Assembly (NCBI GenBank): GCA_032162705.1
Contig: JAVRON010000124.1
Location: forward strand, 8,874 to 72,873
Length of the DNA stretch: 64,000 nucleotides
Direction: 5' to 3'
Origin: QHXN01 sp032162705
Lineage (GTDB): Bacteria > Acidobacteriota > Blastocatellia > Pyrinomonadales > Pyrinomonadaceae
Each line of letters begins with the position of its first letter. The stretch's first letter is position 1. Under the pieces are notes generated by a model. It made no database searches. It had not been told where the DNA came from and worked only from the letters and a program-made list of their open reading frames with translations. This document shows positions 36,770-45,509 of the stretch, piece after piece. A program made the translations under genes and the position numbers.

Positions 36770-37570
36770 CTACCAACTGTCCTTCTCCCAAGCCCTGAAC
36801 TACGACGCCGGCCACGTACTCGAAACTGAGTCCGGCGTGCTGACTGTCGGTCTCGACGCTCGGAAAGGTGTAGAGGTCTGAGTCGTAGAAGCTGACGTTC
36901 GAGAAGTTGATGAGCGACTCGTGCGCGCTGCGGTAGTGCCACTTCAGACGAGTCATCGGCGCGCCCGATCCGGCGAACTCTTCGAGTATGCTCTCGCTGT
37001 CCTCGAATAAGGGCGTTCCGTCTTCGCCCAAGGGCGCGGCGACCGTGCCGCTCATCACGGAGAAGAAGTTGGTGGGCGGAAGTTGCTTCGGGTCGCCGAC
37101 TACGACGAGCTGCCGCCCGCGTGCGATGGCCCCGACGGCGTCCTCGGCGGGCAGTTGACTCGCCTCGTCGAAGATAACGAGGTCGAAGCCCGGCGCTTTG
37201 CCATCGAGTAACTGCGCCGCCGTGAGCGGACTCATCAGGAAGACGGGCTTGATGGCGCGGATCGCGGCGTATGACTTCTGAAAGGTCGTGCGTAGCGGAC
37301 TCAGTCCACGCTGCCGCGTGAGCTGCGGTCGGAGGAAGCGAAGGCACTCGACAGACTCCGGGGCGCGAAGCCCTGCCTGCACGCGGTCGCGCAAAAGCCG
37401 CACGAGTTCGGCCCGGTTCTCGACGAGTACTCGCTCGTCCAGTGCGCGAAACTCTGCGACGCGCTGCTCGTGCGTGAGCGTGTTGAGGCGTCGGAGCGAC
37501 TCGCGCTGCTCGACGACGAGGCCGAGCCAGCGTTGCAGGAATGCACGGCGGAACGAGGCAGCTAAATAGA
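36770..37570 (-). pseudogene. Superfamily I DNA/RNA helicase fragment
   Basis: The open frame 36720-37607 holds an internal piece of a large SF1 helicase of the DUF4011/DUF3320 class. It shows Walker B FDLVIFDEASQLPAEDAVGAI, motif III GRQLVVVGDPKQLPPTNFF and a later LKWHYRSAHESLINFSN. The Walker A region and the C-terminal helicase lobe are missing. Homology appears to end near 36790 and 37570; residues outside are out-of-family read-through. It is cut at both ends and cannot function as a helicase. Confidence 0.82.
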
Positions 37571-37593
37571 ATGTTTTCTCAAATAACAAAAGA

Positions 37594-37632
37594 GGGCACC
37601 CAAACATCTAGTCTTGGGTGCCCTTTAGTTTA
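37594..37632. terminator. Terminator-like hairpin
   Basis: GGGCACCCAA (37594-37603) pairs with TTGGGTGCCC (37614-37623), followed by a T-rich stretch (tttagtttaat). It lies just outside the helicase fragment. Confidence 0.75.
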
Positions 37633-37635
37633 ATT

Positions 37636-37664
37636 CAGCCCTTACTATATCCGCATAAAGGGCT
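37636..37664 (-). terminator. Hairpin after a truncated gene
   Basis: CAGCCCTT and AAGGGCTG (37636-37643 with 37657-37664) form an 8-base-pair stem. It sits downstream of the stop of the gene fragment at 37676-37817 on the minus strand. Confidence 0.5.
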
Positions 37665-37675
37665 GATGGTGGCGG

Positions 37676-37817
37676 CTACTGCACAACGGCACAGATGGCA
37701 TACGCCGTGAGTATCAGCGAAGCATCGTTCGGATGTGCACTATTCATGGCACTGACGCTCCAGCCAGTCATTCCGCTGAAGATAGAGCTGAAGACCTGTG
37801 ACCTGCCCCCATTGTGC
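37676..37817 (-). pseudogene. C-terminal fragment of an exported protein, cut by the IS element
   Basis: A minus-strand frame enters from the IS boundary and ends at TAG 37676-37678. It reads MTGWSVSAMNSAHPNDASL...LTAYAICAVV, which resembles the end of secreted proteins with a repeated AYAICA motif. No convincing upstream half was found beyond the other IS end, so the source gene is unclear. Confidence 0.5.
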
Positions 37818-37832
37818 GTGCCATTCGTTGAG

Positions 37833-38690
37833 CTAGAGTCTCATCGTTTCCGGTTCCACTTGTTGCTGCTCGTAATCTTGTCGAAACTCGACCGGCGTTC
37901 GATAACCCAAGCTGCTATGCGGACGTTCTTCATTATAGAAGCGTCGCCACCTCTCGGTCACCACCCGTGCCTCGCGCAAGTTGTGGAACCATTCCATGTT
38001 CAGACACTCGTCGCGTAAGCGCCCGTGGAAACTCTCACCCCGGGCATTTTGCCACGGACTGCCTGGCTCAATGTAGAGCGTCTGTGTGCCCTTTGCCGCC
38101 AACCATTCTTTGACTCTGTGAGCTACCAGTTCCGGGTCATTGTCCGAGCGCAGGTAAGCGGGCACACCGCGCTCTCGCATGACCCGGTCGAGGATGGCGA
38201 CCACGGCCTTCGACTTGATAGAACTGCGCGTCTCTACACGCAGGCTCTCTCTCGTGAACTCGTCAACAATCGTCAACATCTTCAAGCGCTCTCCATTCGC
38301 ACACCAGTCGTGCACGAAGTCATACGTCCAGACTTCATTCGGTCGCGAGGCCGTCTGCGGCGCGCCCACCCTTGGCTGTGCCTGATAGCGGCGGCGCGGC
38401 CTCCTGCGCGGCAAGCTCAGACCCAGATTGCGCCAGAGCCGAAAGACCCGCTTGTGGTTGATACGTTGATCGTCGCGCGCCAGCAAAGCATGAGCGCGCC
38501 GATAGCCGTAGCGCGGATGGCGTGCCGCTATCGCTCGCAACTGATCCTGTAGTTCAAGGTCAGATCGAGGACGCGCTTCGTAACCGGCGCTCGTGCGCGA
38601 GATGTTCGCCAGCTCACACGAGCGCCGCTGCGATAGCTTATGAGCGCACAACACGCCGACGACCTCACGCCGGGCTTGTGCGCTCACCAC
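37833..38690 (-). CDS. IS3-family transposase OrfB (catalytic part)
   Basis: This 285-residue DDE integrase-like protein has an HTH-like N-terminus (HPRYGYRRAHALLARDD) and the catalytic triad: Asp in WTYDFVHDW, Asp in YLRSDNDPELVAH, Glu in QNARGESFHGRLRDE. The usual GPEF after the second Asp is DPEL. The C-terminus has NEERPHSSLGYRTPVEFR. It overlaps orfA by seven bases in another frame. A run AAAAAAG near the orfA end suits a -1 ribosomal frameshift to make OrfAB. Confidence 0.93.
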   Translation of the reverse strand: MVSAQARREVVGVLCAHKLSQRRSCELANISRTSAGYEARPRSDLELQDQLRAIAARHPRYGYRRAHALLARDDQRINHKRVFRLWRNLGLSLPRRRPRRRYQAQPRVGAPQTASRPNEVWTYDFVHDWCANGERLKMLTIVDEFTRESLRVETRSSIKSKAVVAILDRVMRERGVPAYLRSDNDPELVAHRVKEWLAAKGTQTLYIEPGSPWQNARGESFHGRLRDECLNMEWFHNLREARVVTERWRRFYNEERPHSSLGYRTPVEFRQDYEQQQVEPETMRL

Positions 38691-38953
38691 TTTTTTGCCA
38701 GCACCTCTTTCATCGCGTCGATCTCGATGTCGCGCTCGGCTAGAAGTCGCTTGAGACGAGAGTTCTCCTTCTCCAGTTCGCGCAGTCGCCTAGCGTCGGG
38801 CACTTCCATCCCGCCGAACTTCTGCCGCCACTTGTAGAAGGTGGTCTCGGCGATGGAGTGCGAACGACAGACGGCGGAAATGGTCTGATCGCCACGCTCG
38901 GCTTCTCGCAGGATGTTGATGATCTGCTCTTCGGTGAAGCTGCTTTCTTTCAA
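38684..38953 (-). CDS. IS3-family transposase OrfA (DNA-binding part)
   Basis: This 89-residue protein has the helix-turn-helix EEQIINILREAERGDQTISAVCRSHSIAETTFYKWRQKFGG and a leucine-zipper tail (RLRELEKENSRLKRLLAERDIEIDAMKEVL). It binds the IS ends. The last codons read KKW over the AAAAAAG slippery run before its stop. Confidence 0.93.
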   Translation of the reverse strand: MKESSFTEEQIINILREAERGDQTISAVCRSHSIAETTFYKWRQKFGGMEVPDARRLRELEKENSRLKRLLAERDIEIDAMKEVLAKKW

Positions 38954-39003
38954 GGTTGCATCTCGTCCGTGAGTTGGGAGATTCTAGCCTAACCGGTGGC
39001 ACT

Positions 39004-39288
39004 CATCGCAGGGTTCATGTCACATTGAAGCGCGCGTTTCCACGTTCGGTTGTGCATCGCACTCTGGGGCGTGATCGGCCTTGTACACTTACCCATTTAA
39101 GTCCGTTTGATAATATGCGTTAGGCAGGATAGTATTTGTGGTGTCCGGGATAAAGTCTTGAGGGCTGAGGCCTCACCATGTCAAACGGCCTTACTCTCTC
39201 TAATCAAAACGACAACAATGGGCACTGTTTTCTTCGGCCACTGCGCCCGTCAAATCGTAAGGCTACTGTAAGTGAAGGATAGTTACTG
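39004..39288. other. Intergenic stretch after the IS element
   Basis: No gene is seen in these 285 bases. A tttaagtccg sequence near 39088 also occurs near 35793 at the integrase truncation point, so the two may mark ends of one old insertion. Nothing else is recognised. Confidence 0.4.
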
Positions 39289-39878
39289 ATGAAGCTCTCA
39301 CGTTTACTCACGGGTCTAAGCCTTCTGTTCCTTATCTCGAATGTATGCAAAGCTCAGTTCTTAACCCTTCTGGGAAGCTTTAGCTACTCCCTGAACTCCA
39401 TCAACCAAGTCTTCGACATCAGCCCCGACGGTAAGATCGCGGTGGCGATGAGGAACGACCCGTCCACCGTCCAGCCCGCGTTCCTGACCACCTTTAACCC
39501 GCTCACTGGCGCGCAGTTCGTTGACACCCTCGCCGCCAACACCGGCGACCCGCAGAACCCGTTGGCGAGCGCGGCGCTGTCGCAGGCCGAGCGCGACCAG
39601 TTGGCGTCCAATCTCTCGACCGGCGCGAAGACTCGTGTGCAGGTCTTACGGGCCGTTGCGGAGAACGCTGAAACCGTCAGCAGTTCAACAAGGCTTTCGT
39701 GCTGATGCAGTATTTCGGTTACCTCAGAAGAAACCCGAACGACGCGCCGGACTCGGACTTCTCCGGCTACAACTTCTGGCTCACGAAGCTGAACCAGTTT
39801 GGCGGCAACTTCGTCTCTGCCGAGATGGTCAAGGCATTTATTTCATCGCTGGAGTACCAGCAAAGGTTCGGGAAATAG
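39289..39878 (+). pseudogene. Frameshifted exported DUF4214 protein remnant
   Basis: ATG 39289 begins with a signal peptide (LLTGLSLLFLISNVCKAQ) and the start of a propeller-like domain (VFDISPDGKIAVAM). The frame then joins abruptly to the last part of a DUF4214 domain (DTLAANTGDPQNPLASAALSQ). Near 39680 the frame shifts: the rest (AFVLMQYFGYLRRNPNDAPDSDFSGYNFWLTKLNQFGGNFVSAEM) continues in another frame to TAG 39878. The tail is about 80 percent identical to the end of the next gene. Internal deletion plus frameshift makes it non-functional. Confidence 0.85.
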
Positions 39879-39940
39879 TCCGCCGGAAAATCATGGCTTC
39901 GGAAATTGCACATAGCTCTCGACGCGGGGGAGGCTGCTTC

Positions 39941-42900
39941 ATGGCAGGTAAAACGATTCGCTCACTTCTACTGGCGGCCAGCTTTCTGCTGGTTGCAATC
40001 CCCGCGTTCGGTCAGTGCGGCGCGCCGAGCTTCAGCGCGGGGGTCAACGTCGAGGTCGGCATGAGGCCGTTCGACATCGCCTCGGGCGATTTTAACGGGG
40101 ACGGCAAAACCGACCTGGTCATTTCAAGCTCACAATCGAACTCCATCTTCCTCCTGTCGGGCAGCTCGACGGGCGTGCCGACGGTCACCAACGTGAACTT
40201 CGTGCCGGGGCATATCGCCGTCGCCGACTTCAACCACGACGGCAAGCTCGACCTGGCCGTCACCCACGGCACCTTCAGCACCACGTTCATCGCCGTCCTG
40301 CTGGGGGACGGCACCGGGGCGTTCAGCCAGGCGTCTGACACGCAGATCCAGAGCGCGGAGCGACTCCTCGCCGCAGACTTCAACAACGACGGCAACCCCG
40401 ATCTCTTCCTCGGCAACAGCAGCACCAACACCACGCAGGTGTTGCTGGGTAACGGAGTGGGCGGCTTCGGGTCGCCCATCTCCGTCGTAGTTGGCAACAA
40501 CACGCAGGCCGCCGCAGGGGACTTCAACAATGATGGGAAGCCGGACTTAGTCCTAGTTAACGGCTTCGTCTCTATCGCGCTGGGGGACGGGGCGGGACAC
40601 TTCACCGTCACAAGCTCATTCACGGGCAGCGCCAGGTACGCCGGCGTCGCGGACTTTAACGGCGACGGCAAGCTCGACGTTGTGACGGCGGGGCAGTCGG
40701 ACGGCGTTTCGGTGTTGCTGGGCAACGGGGCGGGAAGCATCTTGACGGCGAAGAGCGTCAGTACGGGGTTCTCGGCAGCGGCGGTTGCCGTCGGCGATTT
40801 CAACGGCGACGGCAAGCCGGATATCACGGCTGTCGGCCATAGCACCGTCGCGATCATTCCCGGCGACGGCAACGGCGGGTTCGGCTCCGCGACGAACTAC
40901 GTCCTTAACCAATCGCCGATAGGTGTCGCGGTCGGCGATCTCGACGGAGACGGCAAGCTCGACGTGGCGACGGCCAACGTCCCCCCGGACGGCTCGTTCC
41001 CCAACCTCAACGGCTCGACTAACGACACGGCCACCATCCTCCTCGGCGACGGCACGGGGAAGCTCCGCTACGCGTCCGTGCTGACGACCAACGGGAATCC
41101 TTTCGCGGTCGCCACCGGCGACCTCAACGGCGACGGGAAGCCCGACCTCGTTACGGCGAACATCACCGACAATAACGTCTCCGTACTGCTCGGCGACGGT
41201 GCGGGCGGCTTCGGCGCGCCCTCCACCTTCGCCGTCGGAACGCAGCCACGCTCCGTCGCCCTCACCGACCTGAACGGCGACGGCAAGCCAGATCTTGTCA
41301 CGGCGAATACCAGTGCCAACACCGTCTCTATCTTGCCCGGCGACGGCGCGGGCGGTTTCGGCGCGCCGACCCAGTTAAGCGTCCCCGGCTTCAGCCCGGA
41401 CTACGTCGCCATCGGGGACTTCAACAACGACGGCGCGCCCGACCTTGCCGTCGCCTACGGGAATTCCGGCAGCGTCTCCGTCATGCTGGGTAACGGCGCG
41501 GGCGGCTTCGGCCCGGCCACGAACTTCGCGGTGCCTTCGGGCGGACAACAAGTCGTCGTCAACGACTTCAACGACGATGGCAAAGCCGACCTCGTCGTCG
41601 CGACTATCAGCGGCGTTGCAGTCCTACTCGGCGACGGCAACGGCCGCTTCGGCGCGGTCAACACTCTCCAGACCACCGCCACCGCCTCGTCCGTCGCGGT
41701 CGGCGATTTCAATGGCGACGGCAAGGCCGACCTCATCACAGCCGTCTCGAACAATAACGTCGTGCTGGTTTACTTGGGCGACGGTCAGGGCGGGTTCGCA
41801 ACACCTTTAAGCTTCCGCGCGGGCGTCTTGCCGGTTTCTTTGGCGTTGGCGGACTACAACGGAGATGGCAACGCTGACGTTGCCGCTGCCAACAGTATCG
41901 GCACCATCTCGGTTCTGCTCGGCGACGGTGCGGGCGGCTTCTCTTCCCCAGTCTCCTACGTAACTCCCGGCCCCGTCCCGCGGATGATCACTAGCGCAGA
42001 CTTTAACTCGGACGGGCGGCCCGACTTGGCCGTGGCTAACCAAGGCGGAAACGTCGTCCCCACATCTAATCCGCCGCCCGGCAACGTCTCTGTTCTCTTC
42101 AACAGGTGCTCTGCGGCCCCGCTGGCAGTCCCTGCGCTGTCCGTCGGCGACGTGTCGATCACGGAGGGCGATTCCGGCACCACCAGCGCCACCTTCAACG
42201 TCACCCTCTCAGCTGCGAGCAGCAAGACCGTCGCGGTGAGTTTCTACACCGCCGGGCAGGACGCCATCAAAGATGTGGACTACAAGTCCACCTTAGGTCG
42301 GCTCTCTTTCGCGCCGGGCGTGACGAGCCAGACGGTCACTGTCCCCGTAATAGGGGATACGCTCGACGAGTTCGATGAAAGTTTCCTCGTCATTCTTGCG
42401 CACCCCCTCGGCGCGAACGTAAATAAGGGCCAGGGGCGCGGGACTATTCTCGACGACGACCCACCGCCCTCGGCTTCCATCGACGACGTGACCCTGAACG
42501 AGGGGAACGCGGGCACGAAGCAGGCCACCTTTACCGTCTCGCTCTCCGCCCCCAGCGGGAAGCCGGTCAGCATCTCGTTTGCGACCGCCGACGGGTCGGC
42601 GAACTCCGGCACTGACTATCAAGCGAGCGTCGGGATGCTGACCTTTAACCCCGGTCAGACCTCGCGGACGCTCAGCGTGCCTATCAACGGCGACACGACC
42701 GTCGAGCCGGACGAAACGTTTTTCGTCAACCTCACCGGCCCGGTCAACGTAACGCTCACACGGGCACAAGGCGTCGGCACGATAGTCAACGACGACACTT
42801 CCGTGCAATTCAGCGCGGGGGCGTTACAAGTCAACGAGGCCGCCGGTGTCATTCAGGTGACGGTGACGCGCTCAGGGCTGCTCTCTGTCTCTTCCTCCGT

Positions 42901-43966
42901 CAACTACTCTACCTCCGATGGCACGGCCTCTGAGAAGTCCGACTACAACCTCGTGCTCGGCACGCTGCGGTTCGCGCCGGGCGAGACGAGCAAGGTTATC
43001 ACCGTCTTCATCACCGACGATTCGCTGGTAGAAAATTCTGAAACCTTCAACATCGCCTTGAGTGGTTCAGTCGGCTGCACTCTCGGCTCGCCTTCGGCGG
43101 CGGTCGTTACCATCAACAGCGACGACACGGCCAACGGCATGAACCCGGTTGACGGCTCTCAGCTCTACGTCCGGCAGCACTACCGCGACTTCCTCAGCCG
43201 CGACCCGGACGCCTCGGGATTCGCTTTCTGGACGAACGAGATCGAGCAGTGCGGGGCGGACGCTCAATGCCGCGAGGTGAAGCGCATCAACGTCAGTGCA
43301 GCCTTCTTCCTCTCCATCGAGTTTCAGGAGACCGGCTACCTCGTCGAGCGCATGTACAAGACCTCTTACGGCGACGCCGTGGGCACGATCCCGGACGGAC
43401 AGGGCGGGATGAAACAAATTTCGGTGCCCGTCGTACGGCTGCGCGAGTTTCTGTCCGACACGCAGGAGATCGCGAGTAGGCCCGCGCAGGTCGTCGTCGG
43501 GCAGGGGAACTGGCAGCAGCAGCTCGAAGACAACAAGAACACCTTCGCGATGGAATTCGTCCAGCGGCAGCGCTTCACAGGCGCTTTCCCTTTGACGATG
43601 ACGCCGGCGCAGTTCGTGGATAAGCTCATCTCGAACGCCCGCATATCGGTCGCCCAGGCGACGCGCGATCAACTCATCGCACAACTGGCGGCCGCCTCTG
43701 ACGTGGCCGCCGGTCGCGCCTCGGTTCTGAGGCAGGTGGCCGAGAACCCTTTGTTGCAGCAGGCTGAGGTTAATCGCGCATTTGTCCTGATGCAGTATTA
43801 CGGTTACCTCCGTCGTAATCCGGACGATTCACCCGACGCGGATTTTCGCGGTTGGGATTTCTGGCTCACGAAGCTGAACCAGTTTAGCGGCAACTTCGTC
43901 TCTGCCGAGATGGTTAAGGCCTTCATCTCATCCATTGAGTACCGGCAGAGGTTTGGTCAGCCTTGA
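39941..43966 (+). CDS. Large exported FG-GAP/Calx-beta/DUF4214 surface protein
   Basis: ATG 39941 follows GGGGGAGG and gives 1341 residues with a signal peptide ending FGQC. Residues about 40-710 hold 14 FG-GAP/VCBS repeats of the DFNGDGKxDLV type, each with calcium-binding Asp/Asn positions, probably beta-propellers. About 720-1065 are three Calx-beta domains (TEGDSGTTSATF, NEGNAGTKQATF, NEAAGVIQVTV), each ending in an xDD calcium site. The last about 270 residues are a DUF4214 region (YRDFLSRDPDASGFAFW ... YGYLRRNPDDSPDADFRGWDFW). It is probably a calcium-dependent adhesin or matrix protein at the cell surface. A frameshifted relative lies directly upstream. Confidence 0.92.
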   Translation: MAGKTIRSLLLAASFLLVAIPAFGQCGAPSFSAGVNVEVGMRPFDIASGDFNGDGKTDLVISSSQSNSIFLLSGSSTGVPTVTNVNFVPGHIAVADFNHDGKLDLAVTHGTFSTTFIAVLLGDGTGAFSQASDTQIQSAERLLAADFNNDGNPDLFLGNSSTNTTQVLLGNGVGGFGSPISVVVGNNTQAAAGDFNNDGKPDLVLVNGFVSIALGDGAGHFTVTSSFTGSARYAGVADFNGDGKLDVVTAGQSDGVSVLLGNGAGSILTAKSVSTGFSAAAVAVGDFNGDGKPDITAVGHSTVAIIPGDGNGGFGSATNYVLNQSPIGVAVGDLDGDGKLDVATANVPPDGSFPNLNGSTNDTATILLGDGTGKLRYASVLTTNGNPFAVATGDLNGDGKPDLVTANITDNNVSVLLGDGAGGFGAPSTFAVGTQPRSVALTDLNGDGKPDLVTANTSANTVSILPGDGAGGFGAPTQLSVPGFSPDYVAIGDFNNDGAPDLAVAYGNSGSVSVMLGNGAGGFGPATNFAVPSGGQQVVVNDFNDDGKADLVVATISGVAVLLGDGNGRFGAVNTLQTTATASSVAVGDFNGDGKADLITAVSNNNVVLVYLGDGQGGFATPLSFRAGVLPVSLALADYNGDGNADVAAANSIGTISVLLGDGAGGFSSPVSYVTPGPVPRMITSADFNSDGRPDLAVANQGGNVVPTSNPPPGNVSVLFNRCSAAPLAVPALSVGDVSITEGDSGTTSATFNVTLSAASSKTVAVSFYTAGQDAIKDVDYKSTLGRLSFAPGVTSQTVTVPVIGDTLDEFDESFLVILAHPLGANVNKGQGRGTILDDDPPPSASIDDVTLNEGNAGTKQATFTVSLSAPSGKPVSISFATADGSANSGTDYQASVGMLTFNPGQTSRTLSVPINGDTTVEPDETFFVNLTGPVNVTLTRAQGVGTIVNDDTSVQFSAGALQVNEAAGVIQVTVTRSGLLSVSSSVNYSTSDGTASEKSDYNLVLGTLRFAPGETSKVITVFITDDSLVENSETFNIALSGSVGCTLGSPSAAVVTINSDDTANGMNPVDGSQLYVRQHYRDFLSRDPDASGFAFWTNEIEQCGADAQCREVKRINVSAAFFLSIEFQETGYLVERMYKTSYGDAVGTIPDGQGGMKQISVPVVRLREFLSDTQEIASRPAQVVVGQGNWQQQLEDNKNTFAMEFVQRQRFTGAFPLTMTPAQFVDKLISNARISVAQATRDQLIAQLAAASDVAAGRASVLRQVAENPLLQQAEVNRAFVLMQYYGYLRRNPDDSPDADFRGWDFWLTKLNQFSGNFVSAEMVKAFISSIEYRQRFGQP

Positions 43967-44296
43967 GGGGTTTAATGGCTGCCCATCGGGAAAATTTGCG
44001 GGGACTCAGGCATGAGCACAAGACGCATCAGGCGTGAACAGGCGCGACTGAGAATGCGACATTAACATTTGAGAACCGCTGCAACTCGCGTCAAATGTTA
44101 GTGCCTGCACTCACGGCGAAGTAAGCGCACTAGTCGGCGGCGGCGGGCAAGGAGGAGGGATCATCATCCCGCTCACTTAGGAGATTCGTACTACTGTGAC
44201 GGGCGTATGTGCATCTAATGTGCCGGTGCGCGGGCGTCCGGCACATATGAATGTGACGCCGATTCGTGGGAGTTGACGAATAAGGAGGGAATGCCG
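43967..44296. other. Intergenic region with two hairpins
   Basis: No gene is seen. Two inverted repeats stand out: TAACATTTGA/TCAAATGTTA (44062-44071 with 44090-44099, 10 perfect pairs) and ATGTGCCGG/CCGGCACAT (44218-44226 with 44238-44246). The first could end transcription of the surface-protein gene, though it lacks a T-run. The second lies in the leader of the DUF4112 gene. Confidence 0.55.
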
Positions 44297-44827
44297 ATGG
44301 CTGTGAGCAAGCGTCTGGTGATGAGCGGGGCGCGTCTGGCTGTGCCCGAGCCGCGCACGCGCGCGGAGGTCGAGCGGAGCCTCGATCAGTTGAGCCATGT
44401 GATGGACGGGCTGTTCCGCATCCCCGGCACCGGCTGGCGCGTGGGGCTTGATGCAATCGTCGGACTCATCCCGGGGGTGGGCGACTTTGCGACGACGGCG
44501 GTCTCGCTCTACATCCTCGCCGCGGGCGTGCGCTATCGCGTGCCCAAGGTCACTCTGTTGCGGATGGGGGCGAACATCGCGGTCGATTATCTGGTCGGCT
44601 CGATCCCCGTCGTCGGCGATCTGTTCGACGCGGCCTGGAAGTCGAATCAGATGAACGTCGAGTTGCTGAAGCGCCGTGCGTCCGTCAGTGCGGAAGAGGC
44701 CACAAGTGGACGCGCGAGCGACTGGCTCTTCCTCGCCGTCATTGTCCTCGTCCTGCTCGTCCTGCTCGTCGGCTCGGTCGCCTTCAGCCTGTGGCTGCTC
44801 ATGCAGGTCTTCGGGCTGTTTCGTTAA
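44297..44827 (+). CDS. DUF4112 membrane protein
   Basis: ATG 44297, eight bases after AAGGAGG, gives 176 residues. The DUF4112 core has LDQLSHVMDGLFRIPGTGWRVGLDAIVGLIPGVGD and GSIPVVGDLFDAAWKSNQMN. A C-terminal transmembrane helix of Leu/Val residues lies at about 148-172. The family is of unknown function. An ATG at 44291 would be too close to the ribosome site. Confidence 0.9.
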   Translation: MAVSKRLVMSGARLAVPEPRTRAEVERSLDQLSHVMDGLFRIPGTGWRVGLDAIVGLIPGVGDFATTAVSLYILAAGVRYRVPKVTLLRMGANIAVDYLVGSIPVVGDLFDAAWKSNQMNVELLKRRASVSAEEATSGRASDWLFLAVIVLVLLVLLVGSVAFSLWLLMQVFGLFR

Positions 44828-44845
44828 AGAGCCTTTAGTCGGAAA

Positions 44846-44886
44846 AGAAGAGGGGCGTCACGCAAGACATGCGTGCCGCCCCGCTT
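44846..44886. terminator. Terminator between convergent genes
   Basis: An interrupted stem AGAGGGGCG/CGCCCCGCT encloses an inner CACGCA/TGCGTG hairpin. It lies between the convergent DUF4112 and thioredoxin-fold genes. Confidence 0.65.
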
Positions 44887-44924
44887 CATCTATCTTAAAC
44901 CGCCGGTCTTCGCAGCCCACTCCT

Positions 44925-45401
44925 CTAGCCCACGGCCACACGGTTCGCTGCCAGCACGCGTTCGAGCGCGGGGCCGATGACCTTCAGCCCGTACTCGCCC
45001 GCCGCGAAGCCGCGCAAGTGTCCTTCGGCGTCGAAGAGATAGTAAGCGGGCACAAAGCCCTGCTCGTTCTGGAACGCGTCGCGCAGGCGGTGCTGGTTAT
45101 CGACCGCGCAAGGCTCTGTAATGTTATACGCGGCGATTGCCTCGCGCACCGCCTCTGCGTCCATGTCCGCCTCGTAGCGCGGCATGTGGACGGCGACGAC
45201 GCGCAACCCTTCGGCTGCACGTCCGTCGCGCCACTCGGCAACGCGCGGCAGATTCTCCTTACACAATCCACAGCTCACAGACCAGAAGTGGACAAGCGTG
45301 GGATGGCCCTTCGCCTCCGCGGCGGCGTGCGCGCCCGTCGCGTTGAACCACTCGGTCGCTCCCTCGAACAAGGGCAGCTCCGTCCCGATTCTCATTGGCA
45401 T
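44925..45401 (-). CDS. Thioredoxin-fold (TlpA-like) redox protein
   Basis: ATG 45401, eight bases after GAGG, gives 158 residues with no signal peptide. A thioredoxin fold of the TlpA/ResA group is indicated by LVHFWSVSCGLCKENLPRV with the CxxC motif SCGLCK (about residues 44-47), and by FVPAYYLFDAEGHLRGFAAG with a cis-proline position. It may reduce disulfides or work with the peroxiredoxin encoded 108 bases upstream. The frame extends to 45479 through a heptamer array, which is rejected. Confidence 0.85.
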   Translation of the reverse strand: MPMRIGTELPLFEGATEWFNATGAHAAAEAKGHPTLVHFWSVSCGLCKENLPRVAEWRDGRAAEGLRVVAVHMPRYEADMDAEAVREAIAAYNITEPCAVDNQHRLRDAFQNEQGFVPAYYLFDAEGHLRGFAAGEYGLKVIGPALERVLAANRVAVG

Positions 45402-45414
45402 AACTGAAACCTCG

Positions 45415-45503
45415 GTGATAAGTGATGAGTGATGAGTGATGAGAAGTAATAAGAGGAAGCATCCGCTTTTTCTTATCACTTCTCATCACTCATTACTCAT
45501 CAC
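45415..45503. repeat. Inverted heptamer pair, gtgataa/gtgatga type
   Basis: gtgataa/gtgatga units (45415-45443) face inverted tcatcac/cttatca units (45471-45503) across about 27 bases. It lies between the peroxiredoxin and thioredoxin-fold genes. Confidence 0.83.
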
Positions 45504-45509
45504 CGTTCT

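Larger units (their letters stand above)
37818..39003 (-). mobile_element. IS3-family insertion sequence (about 1.19 kb)
   Basis: Imperfect terminal inverted repeats bound the element. The left end begins GTGCCATTCGTTGAGCTAGA and the reverse complement of the right end begins GTGCCACCGGTTAGGCTAGA, both followed by TCTC-type sequence. Inside are orfA and orfB in the usual IS3 arrangement. No target duplication is obvious (tgc before, tca after). It interrupts the gene fragment at 37676. Confidence 0.85.

Noticed and set aside
37818..39003. Target-site duplication of the IS3 element
   Set aside because: Flanking triplets and quadruplets do not match, so either the ends are off by a few bases or one flank was rearranged.
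39521..39940. Upstream extension of the FG-GAP gene
   Set aside because: Crosses the DUF4214 relic in another frame; a good ribosome site and signal peptide begin at 39941.
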